A stretch of 64,000 nucleotides of DNA from Leptobrachium leishanense (taxonomy: Eukaryota > Chordata > Amphibia > Anura > Megophryidae). Below are positions 45,308 to 54,879 of the stretch, piece after piece. Numbering within the stretch: position 1 is the stretch's first letter; every line of letters begins with the position of its first letter. A model generated the notes under the pieces. That model did no database searches and was not told the origin of the DNA. It saw only the letters and a list, made by a program, of their open reading frames with translations. The DNA lies in contig CM019065.1 in the NCBI GenBank assembly GCA_009667805.1, positions 13,374,952-13,438,951 of the forward strand. Direction: 5' to 3'. The position numbers and the translations under genes were made by a program.

Positions 45308-46380
45308 CGGACATTGGCCAAGTTGGTGGGCCGACTGGTGGGTCGTGCTGCCGGCGTCCGAACCGCCGGGGTTGGAGGTGGAGGAGCAGGTAGAGCGGGG
45401 CGGAAGGGCAGGGATCGTTCCCCCCCGGTAACCTTCCGGGTGTCAGCATACTCATCTGCCCAAATAGCCGCTTGCTGCACTGTTTGGGGTTTCTTATCAC
45501 GCACCCACTCCCGGATGGCGGAGGGGGTGTGCTCGAAGAACTGCTCGAGCAGCAGCAGCTGGGTAATCTCGGTCACCGTCTCCGCTTTGCTACCCAGGAA
45601 CCAGGTGCGTAAGTCCCGCTGCAGTCGGTGGGCCCACTCAACGTGGGTAGCGCCATTGGGCCGGCGAGAATTCCTGAACTTCGCCCGGCTGGCTTCCGGG
45701 GTCACGGCGAACCGGCTCAGCAACGCCTGCTTCACGTACGTGTAGTTGATGGCCTCCTCGTCCGGCACCGTGCGGTAGGCCTCGGCGGCCCGACCGGTCA
45801 ACTTGCACGCCAGGATTCTCACCCAGTCGGCACGGTGTATGTCGTGCACTTGGCACAGGTGTTCAAAGTCCTGGAGGTAACTCTCTATCTCTTCTTCTGT
45901 TTCACGGAGCTCCTTGAACGCCTGAAAAGGCACTTTGCGCCCGGTGGAACGGTCCGAACGAGGGCTGCTGTCCCGCCGGCCCCGCACCTCAGCCAGCCGT
46001 AGCTCGTGCGCACGCTCTTTGTCTCGCTCCACGCGCTCTCTCTCTCGCTCCGCGCGCTCCTTTTCTTGCTCCACGCGATCCTTTTCACGCTCCTCTTCCT
46101 GTCTAATCTCCCGAATCAGAATCTGCATGACAGCCTCCATTGGGGCCGCTCCATAGATGACAGCCCGCTGTCGCACCTTCCGGTGGAGTTCGCTTTCGTC
46201 GGACTCAGCGGGGACAGGTGCCGGTGCGGTGTCAGCGGGTAACACTGCGAACGCCACCCCTTGATCTAATCTCCGTAGCTCCTCAATCATAACATCCCGG
46301 CTCTTGGAGCCCGGGGTGCCTCCCCGATTCTCCAGCATGCCACGCAGGACGTCCCGCTTGTAGGCACCGTACTCGGCCAT
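45088..46380 (-). CDS. copy 3, Gag with SCAN-like capsid region
   Basis: Frame of 430 codons from ATG 46380. N-terminal helical part, a charged coiled coil at about residues 90-130 (repeated EKERAERERER), capsid-like helices at about 150-230, and the SCAN-like block at about 230-315 (KFRNSRRPNGATHVEW, LLLLEQFFEHTP, AIREWVRDKKP, then AAIWADEY). The zinc knuckle starts correctly (CYGCNQ, residues 359-364) but a single missing G near 45285 throws the rest out of frame. Otherwise the shell protein is intact. Gag would assemble the particle that packages element RNA. Confidence 0.9.
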   Translation of the reverse strand: MAEYGAYKRDVLRGMLENRGGTPGSKSRDVMIEELRRLDQGVAFAVLPADTAPAPVPAESDESELHRKVRQRAVIYGAAPMEAVMQILIREIRQEEEREKDRVEQEKERAERERERVERDKERAHELRLAEVRGRRDSSPRSDRSTGRKVPFQAFKELRETEEEIESYLQDFEHLCQVHDIHRADWVRILACKLTGRAAEAYRTVPDEEAINYTYVKQALLSRFAVTPEASRAKFRNSRRPNGATHVEWAHRLQRDLRTWFLGSKAETVTEITQLLLLEQFFEHTPSAIREWVRDKKPQTVQQAAIWADEYADTRKVTGGERSLPFRPALPAPPPPTPAVRTPAARPTSRPTNLANVRCYGCNQDGTTNRIAPTDRTWPDRPPDLHRPPIAATLKPRGQRSRKNGSGYMRQIPCKPPRPTTAITTVRRCG

Positions 46381-46431
46381 CGTAAGGGTCTTCTTGGGGG
46401 TTGCAGAGAGCTATCCCACCGCTGCCACCAG

Positions 46432-47508
46432 TATGACGGAATGGGTGTTGTCCGCCTGCGGGTGTGCTCTTATCTGCGTGCCCCCCAGCGCTTACCGCTG
46501 GCCCGACTACCGAGTGGCACGGCACTCGGCGTCTCGTGCGGCCTGGAGTGACCCTGGGGAAGGGTTAGCGGGCGGTGAAGGGGACCCCTGCGTGGAACCA
46601 GCCCGACCACTGAGCAACACGGCACTCAGCGTCTCGAGCAGCTGGTTCACTGACCTTGTGTGTGTGGGAGCGTCTGCGGTGCGGGCGTACGGATACGGGG
46701 ATCGGATCTTCCCCGGATGAATATTCGGATCTTACGTGGACCAGTCGGGGAATATTCGGATCTTATGGGCTCTCAATCGGATGAATATTCGGATTTCACT
46801 TGCCGCTCGATATATCGAAGCGCGGTAGATGGACCGCGCCTTCGGATCGGATCGCGGCACCTCGATCGAATATTCTTAAGTCCGATGACCATACGCTACA
46901 CCTCTGTCCTGATGCGGGATGCAGGCACAGGGTGTTCGTTTCGGATCTTAGCTGGATACCGCACTCTGAGACCGCGCGGGATCTCAGAAAATACAGCCGA
47001 TAATAAAAGTCACCAGGCGAAGCTGAATGCACTAGTAAATCTGCTTTATTTTTCCACATCACATACATTTATAAACTTTAACACAGTATCAGAACAATGG
47101 GAATCCCTGCCCGCCCACACAAGTCCCATTGGCCCTCGCTGGCAGGAGGCACCCGGCCCCGATTCGTATTGGCGGTTACGAATCGGGGAGTTGCCGATTC
47201 GGACCGGATGGTCCGAATCGACCATTTTGGCGATTCGACCGGATGGTCCGAATCGGCCATTTTCCGATCCGATCATTCTGACCGGATCCACGAGGCGATG
47301 GAAAATGGCGACGGGCAAGGCACATACAAAGGAATTTCATACATTTCACAATACACAAATGGGGACACTTTTATTACACCACACACAAAACCACATCTAA
47401 TTAAAATATAAACGGAACCCCGTGGGTGCAACGGCCCCTAACAGTCTATGGCAAAACCCCGTCCCCATGAACCGCCCCTGGCTGAGGGTGTTGGGCCATT
47501 CCGTGACA
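46432..47508 (-). repeat. 5' LTR, copy 3
   Basis: Pairs with 40755-41830. The adjoining internal sequence on the - strand starts TGGTGGCAGCGGTGGGATAG, the same candidate primer-binding site as copy 2. Confidence 0.93.
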
Positions 47509-47579
47509 CTCGTGTTCTCTTCAGAGCTTTGGTGGAGATTATTTCAGGAATTACTTCGACTCCGGTTTCACTCCCATGA

Positions 47580-48307
47580 TTAAAATCGGTTCCCAGCACC
47601 ACATAGGACCTGTTGCGATCCGTTCAACTTGACTGAAGCCCGGAAGCTCGCTACTTCTCCTGCTTGCAGAACCTTCTCTGTTCCACCCAGTCTCCACAGT
47701 CTTCCCACCTCGGCAGGTGCCTTTCGTTCTTCGACCATCCTCTGATAGACCGGACGTAACATTGGGTGTACTCCTTGAGTCGAACCTTCTTCCAACACGA
47801 TAGGCGTCAGGAGACGCCGCACTAGGTCAGTATTCGTCCCACTATCAGGGAGCTTCTGTTCGCACCCGAGGGTCGAGGACACACAATAGCCAATGCATCA
47901 CAACCCCCAGACTGCCCGATGACTTCAGATCCGATCTCCAACTTCACTTGCAGGTACCCGTCATAAGGGAGTTTCTCAGTGCCGATACCCCATATTTCCA
48001 AATCCTTCAATTCTTGCAGAGGAATGTGCTTTAAGTGTTTCTCGTAGAAGTCTCTGTAGATCAATGTCACTTGAGCCCCTGAATCTAACAGGGCTTTGGT
48101 GTAGACTCCTTCCACTTGAATTGGCACAATAGGAGAAGGACCTATCAGTTGGTCAGGAAACTTGGAGGCGGTATCCGGACACTTAGACCCAGTTTGCTGT
48201 ACCCTGGCCTTTTTCTTGGCCCGTGCAGGTTTTGGGTGTGCATTGCTTCCCCATGACGTAGACCCGGATGCTAAGGGAGTGACTCTTTCAGTCCTGGTAG
48301 GCTCCAC
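47580..48307 (-). pseudogene. element A, protease and linker
   Basis: Aspartic protease in the frame 48307-47822: basic lead (KPARAKKKARVQ), then LLDSGAQVTLI (active Asp near 48085) and a distal IVGRIL block. The frame shifts near 47850 and continues to 47580 as a linker toward reverse transcriptase, which is cut off by copy 3 at 47513. The lead sequence follows the Gag stop near 48369 in the +1 frame, so Gag and Pol are in different frames. Whether that is programmed or decay is unclear. Confidence 0.82.
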
Positions 48308-48368
48308 AGTTGGCTCGGCTTTGGGCCTTCTCGCCCTCTTAGTCTTGGCTTGGTTTCTGGAGCGGGGT

Positions 48369-49860
48369 TCACCCTTCGGGCACTTTGGCGTTTCCCGCCG
48401 GTGAGGTAGATAACAGTCCTTCTAGGGCTTTCAACAGTCCCTCGACTCTATCCTTCTCAGGCTTTTGGCCTTTGCACTGTGCGCGGAAATGGCCCATTTC
48501 TCCACAACCAAAACATCTCTTCTTAGAGAGCGGAGACGTAGTTGCTTGTTGGGATTTTGTTAAAGGACTTGGACCAGACGCCACAGCAGCTCCCGTCGTC
48601 TGCATATCTGTGAGGAATTTCTGCATTTCTGCCTGCATTTCGGTCACCTTCATCAACACTCAGCACAGTTCCGCGTGCGCTTGTTGCATTTCAGCTTGAG
48701 CTTCCTGTACTTTCTTGACGGTCTTGGACAATTCACCACGTTCAGAGAGGTTCGATTCTTTGGCAGCCCTCTCTGTAGATTTAAAAACAACTAGGTGTTC
48801 TTGTTCGTCCTCGTCAGATCCATAAGTATCTAGAGAGTCGCTTTCAGGCTGCAGGCCGTCGTTATGTCTCACAGGTTGTGCATAAGCCCTTTCCCCCGCC
48901 TGAAGGATTTCTCTTCCAGTAAAGCCTCTTCCTCTCGTACAACTCGGATCAGTTCCAGGTACTTCAACTCTTGGTTACCTGCTCTGCTCCTCAGCTGCAT
49001 CATTACTGGATCTAGAGGTTGAGAGCCCCTCAGGATCTGTTTTACTCGGATCTTATCTACTTCGGCCGGTTCGGCCCCTTTCTTCAAGAGTATCTGGTGT
49101 AGAATCTTATCTAGGCGCCTCATGTACTCGGTCATCCTTTCGCCTCTTCTCTGATAGGTGTGTTCGTACTGATATACCAGTTCGGCCGCCTTTTCGGTTC
49201 GCCCAAAAACTTCTTCAAGAACGTTTAAGTAATCTAAAGCAGTACAATCTTTTCTACTCAGTTTTAGGTTTCTCACCGCTTCCGACGCAGGTCCCTTTAA
49301 GCTCTCGGTGATCCTTTGCTTCTTCTGGGCTCAGGGACGTCCCACTCATCCAGAGCCTGCATCGCCTGTTCCACCCATTCTTCAAAGGTTTCTTCTCCCG
49401 CCGGAGTTGGTACGTTTCCTGTAAAATTTCTTAACCGTCGATAACCGAAGTTAGTGTGAGGAGGGCTTGTTTTCTGACATTTAGCCAGTAGATCTCCAAT
49501 AGCCACGATAAATTCAGGCCCGATCATTGCCAATGGACTAGGCGCGGGAACACTTGCGGATTCGCCACGTGGCGCACTTGGCTGAATTAGTTGGACTTCC
49601 ACCTCATCGGCCAGTTTCACGCTCGCGCCCTGAAAACATGGTGGAACACCCTTTCTCCACTCGAGAAGAACATACGTGTGAGAAGTATCTGGTTTTTTTT
49701 TAATGTCCAGTATTAACCCCCGATGATCTGGTGCTAGCGTGGCCACGGCCTGGCGGATCTGCTCTTCGGCCCAAGTGTCTGCGGGAATATCCATGACTAT
49801 ACAACATTCTAACTGACTACTATGCTCCTCACACCATTCGGCCACAGTGTCTGGATCCAT
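48369..49860 (-). pseudogene. element A, PNMA-like Gag with CCHC knuckle
   Basis: Gag from ATG 49860 (MDPDTVAEWCEE). The N-terminal part resembles the RRM-like start of PNMA proteins. The capsid starts near 49440: RLRNFTGNVPTPAGEETFEE and WVEQAMQALDEWDV, then (next frame, 49276-48869) LKGPASEAVRNLKL, LEEVFGRTEKA, YQRRGERMTEYMRRLDKIL and IRVKQILRGS. This order and spacing is that of PNMA and MOAP1 capsid domains, which derive from Ty3/gypsy Gag. A coiled coil (48800-48600) and an intact CCHC knuckle CFGCGEMGHFRAQC (about 48516-48475) follow. Breaks: frameshifts near 49318 and 48870, and a TGA near 48657. Confidence 0.85.
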
Positions 49861-49896
49861 ATTTAACCCTTTAGATGCGGTTTTTCCAGAGACTGA

Positions 49897-49918
49897 ATCC
49901 CGGAAACGAGCCCCCACG
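49897..49918 (-). promoter_or_regulatory. element A primer-binding site (tRNA-Pro-like)
   Basis: Directly beside the 5' LTR the - strand reads TGGGGGCTCGTTTCCGGGAT. The first 11 bases equal the complement of the tRNA-Pro 3' end; the rest matches after an extra TT. A likely primer for minus-strand synthesis. Confidence 0.65.
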
Positions 49919-51013
49919 TGTAGCGCTCACTCCCGGAGGAGCCGCTGAAAATTGAACCACGGGTCAGTCTCCCCGCACTAGGGGATAAATATACTCCAAC
50001 ACCGTTGTGAGTTTTTAATTTAAATAGTTTACTAAATAATAAGCAGATGTTGAGACACGGTATTCACAGGTATTTTACAGTACTTTCGTATCGCGGTAAA
50101 AACGCGTTGCGGAAAAGAACCGAAACACGAGGCGTCGTATTTCGGAAAATAAAATATTCGTAACCGAACAGAAAAGAAATGCAGTTGCACGAATATTCGA
50201 AAAAGGGCACGTAGCGGAACCCAAGAATACAATCTCTTCGTATTACGATAAACGCGCAGCGGAAAAGAGAAAAATATATTCGGAACGTATCTTTAACCCC
50301 TGTTCCGATTCGTAACAAAAATGAGTCCTGCACAGGTTAAGTCCCGGAATGTAAAAGGTGTGTATGTGTGTGTATGGTACCCGGGTACTGTTCAACTGGC
50401 CAGTGAATTTACTTAAGGAATGTCTTCGACTAGTCAAGTTGGGGCCCTGTGGACTTTAAGAGAAAACAGCAGCGTGTCCTTTAATCACAAAACAGCCTTG
50501 GAGGCCTCTCACCCATCCGACGATTGCTTTAGGCTCCGCTGACCCAGGACGTCTCTCCGCTCGATTTTGACTGGGGATACTAGCGGCCGGATCCGTTGTC
50601 TGACTTTATGCAGCTTGTCCAGCTCACCGCCTGCTCTCCATACCCGATCAACTCGCGGTGACTCCTCACTCGAGGTCTTCGGTTCCTCCGTCTGCAGCAA
50701 TTCCTGGATTCTAGCAAGTCTCCTTCTCCTCAGGTTGAGTGACCCAATAAGGACTGACAGGTCTCACTCGGGCTCTGGCCTAGGCCCTCTCGCGATCTCT
50801 TCAGTGCGTCTGCTTTCTCTCGTTCCCTGGCGCGCTCTGGCGCGTTCTCCACGAGGTGGAGGATGTAAGTGTCCAGTCCCCACCCACTTCCTGTCTCTTT
50901 GCAAAGCATGCCGGGAAATGTAGTCCCAATGTCCAGTGTCTCTAATCGCGACTGTCTCCATCTTGTGGCCAAAAATAGGTAATGCCACAGCAAGATTTTA
51001 ACACAGCGCTACA
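49919..51013 (-). repeat. 5' LTR, element A
   Basis: Pairs with 30868-31967. TTTATT and TTTAAT motifs near 50005-50040 on the + strand give AATAAA-like words on the - strand. Confidence 0.92.
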
Positions 51014-51480
51014 CTTCAATGTTAAAAATATTCCCGTTTTAATTCAATATCTAATAAACTGTTCATTATAATATTCTGCAGTAAAGAGTCTCTTTATTTA
51101 TAGATTTTTTTAAGGACCTTTTAGGCATTTATTTGTTTAAAATCTTTCTTTTCTCTGTAACAGACCCTTTTTATTATCATTCATTGGATCTTATATGTAA
51201 ATTTCAGACATTTTCACTCAGTTTTTTCACAAACAGCGTTTCACTTTTCAAACATTCAAGCGGACTGTTTTCTTCACCTCCTTCGTCTGCGTGTTGGGTT
51301 TTTCCGGCGTCTTCGGCAGGTTAATCCAGATGTTTTTGCGGGTTTCGGTGTGCGTTCGCCCTCGTTTTGCGGCAGCTTTTCCATGCGCTTCGACGGCCCT
51401 GTGGTACTTGCTGAATACACCGCAGGGTTGCCGAAATGGGATCGCCAAATCGCACCGAATTGAAGAGAACGAAAAGTCAC
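51014..51480. mobile_element. right part of the MITE split by element A
   Basis: Resumes at CTTCAATGTTAAAAATATTC exactly where the left part stops at 30867. It follows the 17267 copy through ACACCGCAG near 51417. The right terminal inverted repeat is missing; the match fades near 51480. Confidence 0.85.
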
Positions 51481-51490
51481 CGAACGTGCA

Positions 51491-51935
51491 GTGACTTTGA
51501 CTAACCCAGATTGTCTGGAAACCTTTTCATTAACAGGACACAAGGTCATCCATTTAAAACTGGACGAAAGGAAATTCAGCCTAAAGCATAGGAAGGGTTA
51601 CTTTACGGTGAGAACAATAAAACTGTGGAATTCTCTGCCTGTTGAGGTGGTTGGGTCAGAGACTGTACAGACTTTTAAAAAGCGACTGGATGACTTCCTG
51701 CAGACACAGAATATTAAGGGATATAATATTTAATATGTGGGTAAAAGCTTCTTGATCCAAGGAGAAATCTGACTGCCATTCTGGGGTCAAGAAGAATTTT
51801 TTCCCAGTGTGTTACTTATTGGTGTGCATTTCAGACTGGGTTTTTTGCTTCTTTTGGATCAACAGCAGTAGATGATGTAGGAAAGGCTGAACTTGATGGA
51901 CACACGGCTTATTTTTAGGCCTATGTAACGACTAT
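51491..51935 (+). mobile_element. 3' tail of a CR1/L2-type LINE
   Basis: A frame at 51491-51733 codes for YFTVRTIKLWNSLPVEVV and a following TFKKRLDDFL, the C-terminal end of many CR1/L2 reverse transcriptases. The 3' untranslated region after it (CTGGGGTCAAGAAGAATTTT, GGCTGAACTTGATGGACA) ends near 51930 in GCCTATGTAACGACTA. Strongly 5'-truncated; clade uncertain. Confidence 0.7.
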
Positions 51936-52770
51936 ATTGCGTTATTATTATTGTGCGACTCTGGGTATAAAAAAGTGAATTTTACATACTTATTTAATAT
52001 TATGTTTATATACACACGGCTACATATAATAATATGACTATTATATTATTGAATCAGGGCCGGCCCGTCCATGGAGCAGGGTGGGGCAGCGGCTCCAGGC
52101 GGCCCTTTTCAGGAGCGGTAAAAAAAATCGCCCTGTTAAGGGCCGCGGCAAGGAGCACCTGGTCTGGACAAGGCACGGCCCTGAATCCCGCAAAGTCAGG
52201 CCGGCGCCCGTCCGTCTCGGCGGGCCCTCTCGCCCCCTTCACACTTCCCTAAAGTGAGGCGGAGCCCGCCACTTTCAACCTCCAGCGGCAGTCTGACGCC
52301 AGCCCGATGCCAGTGCCAGGCCTAGACGGAACCCCAATGCTAGGCCTTGGTTAGCACTGCGGCTGACGCTGGGCCTAGGCCAGGGCCATTCCGGAGCCCA
52401 GCCCCGATGCCAGGCCTCGGCCAGAGCCAGCCCCGAGCCAGAGCCAGCCCCTCGCCCAGACCCGATGCTAGGCCCAGAGCCAAACGCGGAGCAAGGCCTC
52501 AGCCAGGCCCAGAGCCAGCCACAGTACCAGGCCGCCACCAGACCCTCAAGTGTGCTGCAGTAGGAGCTCGACCAGGCCCGACGACGTCCAACAAGCCCTC
52601 CACTGTGTGGGTAAGTTTAGGTGTGTGTGTGACTGTGTGTAGGGGTGTGTGTAGGGGTGTGTGTGTAAGTAACGGTATGTGTGGAGGTGTGCGATTGTAT
52701 GTGGGTATGTATGACAGTGTGCCGGGATTTGTGGTGCTCTGTGATACAGTAACATGCCATGTGTATGAAC
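51936..52770. other. unassigned region with GC-rich and GT-rich repeats
   Basis: AT-rich to 52054, then GC-rich. 52260-52545 has degenerate repeats around CAGAGCCAGCCCCGATGCC. 52617-52700 is GT-rich microsatellite. The sequence from 52057 (CAGGGCCGGCCC) looks like the left end of a hAT element, but its right end is not secure. Open frames here follow composition and are not called. Confidence 0.4.
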
Positions 52771-52957
52771 GTGAGTTTTATTGCAGTGGAGCTCTGTGAT
52801 ACAGTAATGTGTGGTGTGTATGAGCGTATCACAGAGCTCCACTGCAATAAAACTCACAGTAATGTGCAGTGTGTATGAGCGTTTGTTTTATTGCTGTGGA
52901 GCTCTGATATGTGACCTGTATGAGCGGATCAGAGCTCCACCGCAATAAAACTCACAC
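52771..52957. repeat. two tandem hairpins
   Basis: A perfect 32-bp inverted repeat (52771-52802 with 52826-52857, loop 23 bases), followed by a related imperfect one (about 52881-52905 with 52928-52953). Arms contain TTTTATTGCAGTGGAGCTCT. Probably a duplicated short foldback. Confidence 0.85.
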
Positions 52958-52974
52958 ACACACACCACATTACT

Positions 52975-53190
52975 GTGAGTTTTATTTATTTATAAAGGAT
53001 TTTACCAGGAAGGATACATTGAGATTTCTCTCGTTTTCAAGTATGTCCTGGGTTCAAGAACATTGAAGTGTTACAGTTACAGAAATACAAAGTAATACAA
53101 TGCAAGATATTAAAAAAACAACACAAATATACAGAATAACAGAAAATAAATATGTAGGAAATAGTCATTATGTTACATGTTTACAGGTGC
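52975..53190. mobile_element. 3' fragment of an unidentified retroelement
   Basis: Begins TTTATTTATTTATAAAGGAT and includes ACCAGGAAGGATACATTGAG, a LINE-like 3' end with a simple-repeat terminus. No coding part. Recognition is from general resemblance only. Confidence 0.45.
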
Positions 53191-53639
53191 ATTCTGTATT
53201 ATTGCTGTGGCGCTCTGTTATTATTATTATTTATAAAGCGCCAGCATATTCCGCAGCGCTGTACAATAAGCACAGTATAGACAGGGTTACAATACATTGA
53301 ACAACATTTGACAAACAGTACAGGAGGAGATGAGGGCCCTATTCCCGTAGGAACTCACAATCTAGGAGGGTTGGGGTTGGAACCAGGAGGAGAGGACTGT
53401 AAGGTGAAAGTGATTGATGGTTGCGTCAGTGAGTTGGGTGGTAGGCTTCCCTAAATAGGAACGTTTTAAGGGAGCATTTGAAGGAAGAGAAGTTAGGGGA
53501 AAGTCTGACATGGGAAGAGGTGATGCGGGGAGAAGCTAGGCGCAGGTCACTGTTTGACCTTAGGGACCGGGCTGGGGTGTATCTGGTGATTAGTGAGGAC
53601 AGGTAGTGGGGCGCTGAGTTAGTGAGGGTTTTGTAGGTA

Positions 53640-54879
53640 AGGATAAGGATTTTGAACTTAATTCTGCAGTGGATGGGGAGCCAGTGAAGGGACTCGCAGA
53701 GGGGAGCGGCAGAGACAGAGCGGCGGGTGAGGTGAATTAGCCTGGCAGAGGCGTTCAGGATGGATTGTAGGGGGGGGGGAGAGCGGGACAGAGGGAGGCC
53801 AGATAAGAGATTATTGCAATAGTCGAGTCGGGAGATTACCAGGGCGTGTATGAGTTGTTTTGTGGTGACAGCGGTAAGAAATGGCCGAATTCTGGAAATA
53901 TTACGCAGTTGGTATCGTCAGGAGGAGGAAAGAGACTGGATGTGGGGGATGAAGGAAAGAGCAGAGTCAAGTGTAACTCCAAGATAGCGAACTTGGTTTG
54001 ATGGGGAGATGGTGATACCCTCCACCGTGATAGAGAAGTCAAGAGGTGGGGAGGCATTGGAGGGAGGAATAAGTAGGAGCTCAGTCTTTGACATGTTGAT
54101 CTTTAGGTGGTGGGAGGCCATCCAGGAGGAGATGACAGATAAACAGTCACTGACTTTTGAAAAGGACAGGGGGAAGAGAGATCAGGGGTAGAGAGGTAGA
54201 TCTGAGTGTCATCAGCGTAGAGGTGGTAATTAAAGCCAAAGCTGTTGATGATTTTGCCCAGGGAGGAGGTGTAGATGGAAAAGAGCAGAGGACCAAGGAC
54301 AGAGCCTTGAGGTACACCAACAGATAGAGGCAATGAAGAGGAGGAGTTACCAGCAAAGGACACACAGAAGGACCTGTTGGATAAATAGGAGTCAACCCAA
54401 GCAAGTGCAGTGTCACCGAGACCCAGAGAGTTGAGGGTCTGTAGAAGGAGGGGGTGGTCAACAGTGTCAAAAGCAGCCGAGAGGTCAAGCAGGATGAGAA
54501 TAGAATAGTGGCCGTGTTTTTCAGCAGTTAGGAGGTCGTTGGTGACTTTGGTGAGGGCAGTTTCAGTTGAGTGTAGGGGACGGAAGCCAGATTGCAGGGG
54601 GTAAAGTAGGGATTTGGAGGACAGGAAGAGGGAGAGGCGGTTGAAGACTAGTTTTTCTAAGAGCTTTGATGTGAAGAGAAGCAGGGATACAGGGCGGTAG
54701 TTGGATGGAGAGTTGGGGTCTAGGATGGTTTCTTTAGTAAAGGGGTAACTAGCGCGTGTTTGAAGGCGGATGGAAAGGAGCCAGTGGAGAGAGATAGGTT
54801 GAAGATGTGTGTGAGAGCAGGGGTGAGGGAGGAGGAGAGGGGAGGAATTAGATGTGAGGGAATGGGGTCGAGCGGGCAC
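53640..54879 (-). pseudogene. L2-type reverse transcriptase, copy 2
   Basis: Main frame 54879-54103 (258 codons) with [49 protein letters not shown] and [10 protein letters not shown]. Shorter frames 54121-53918 and 54057-53836 follow for the thumb. The C-terminal domain to about 53640 matches copy 1 at the DNA level but is split by frame breaks and the 60-bp deletion. Confidence 0.87.

Larger units (their letters stand above)
40755..47508 (-). mobile_element. Gmr1-like Ty3/gypsy element, copy 3, complete with both LTRs
   Basis: 6.75 kb on the - strand, nested in element A. LTRs are 1076 and 1077 bp with about 16 differences by eye (1.5%), and the 5-bp duplication is CTCGT (40750-40754 and 47509-47513). 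From right to left: Gag, protease, integrase, reverse transcriptase, RNase H. It is the best preserved of the three copies, with only a few single-base frame breaks. Confidence 0.95.
30868..51013 (-). mobile_element. element A: PNMA-type Ty3/gypsy retrotransposon carrying two nested insertions
   Basis: LTR retrotransposon on the - strand, about 8.4 kb without insertions. LTRs are 1100 and 1095 bp and the target duplication is CTTC (30864-30867 and 51014-51017). From right to left: primer site, Gag, CCHC knuckle, protease, reverse transcriptase, RNase H, integrase, GPY/F-like tail, polypurine tract. This is the usual Ty3/gypsy order. Element B interrupts reverse transcriptase and Gmr1-like copy 3 interrupts the protease-reverse transcriptase linker. 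About 13 LTR differences by eye (near 1.2%) indicate a young insertion. Confidence 0.93.

Noticed and set aside
45270..45310. Programmed Gag-Pol frameshift at the zinc knuckle of copy 3
   Set aside because: Copy 2 reads the knuckle without a break. Copy 3 simply lacks one G, which destroys the knuckle, so it is decay.
52275..52538. Alanine/glycine/proline-rich protein
   Set aside because: GC-rich degenerate tandem repeat, open in several frames; composition explains it.
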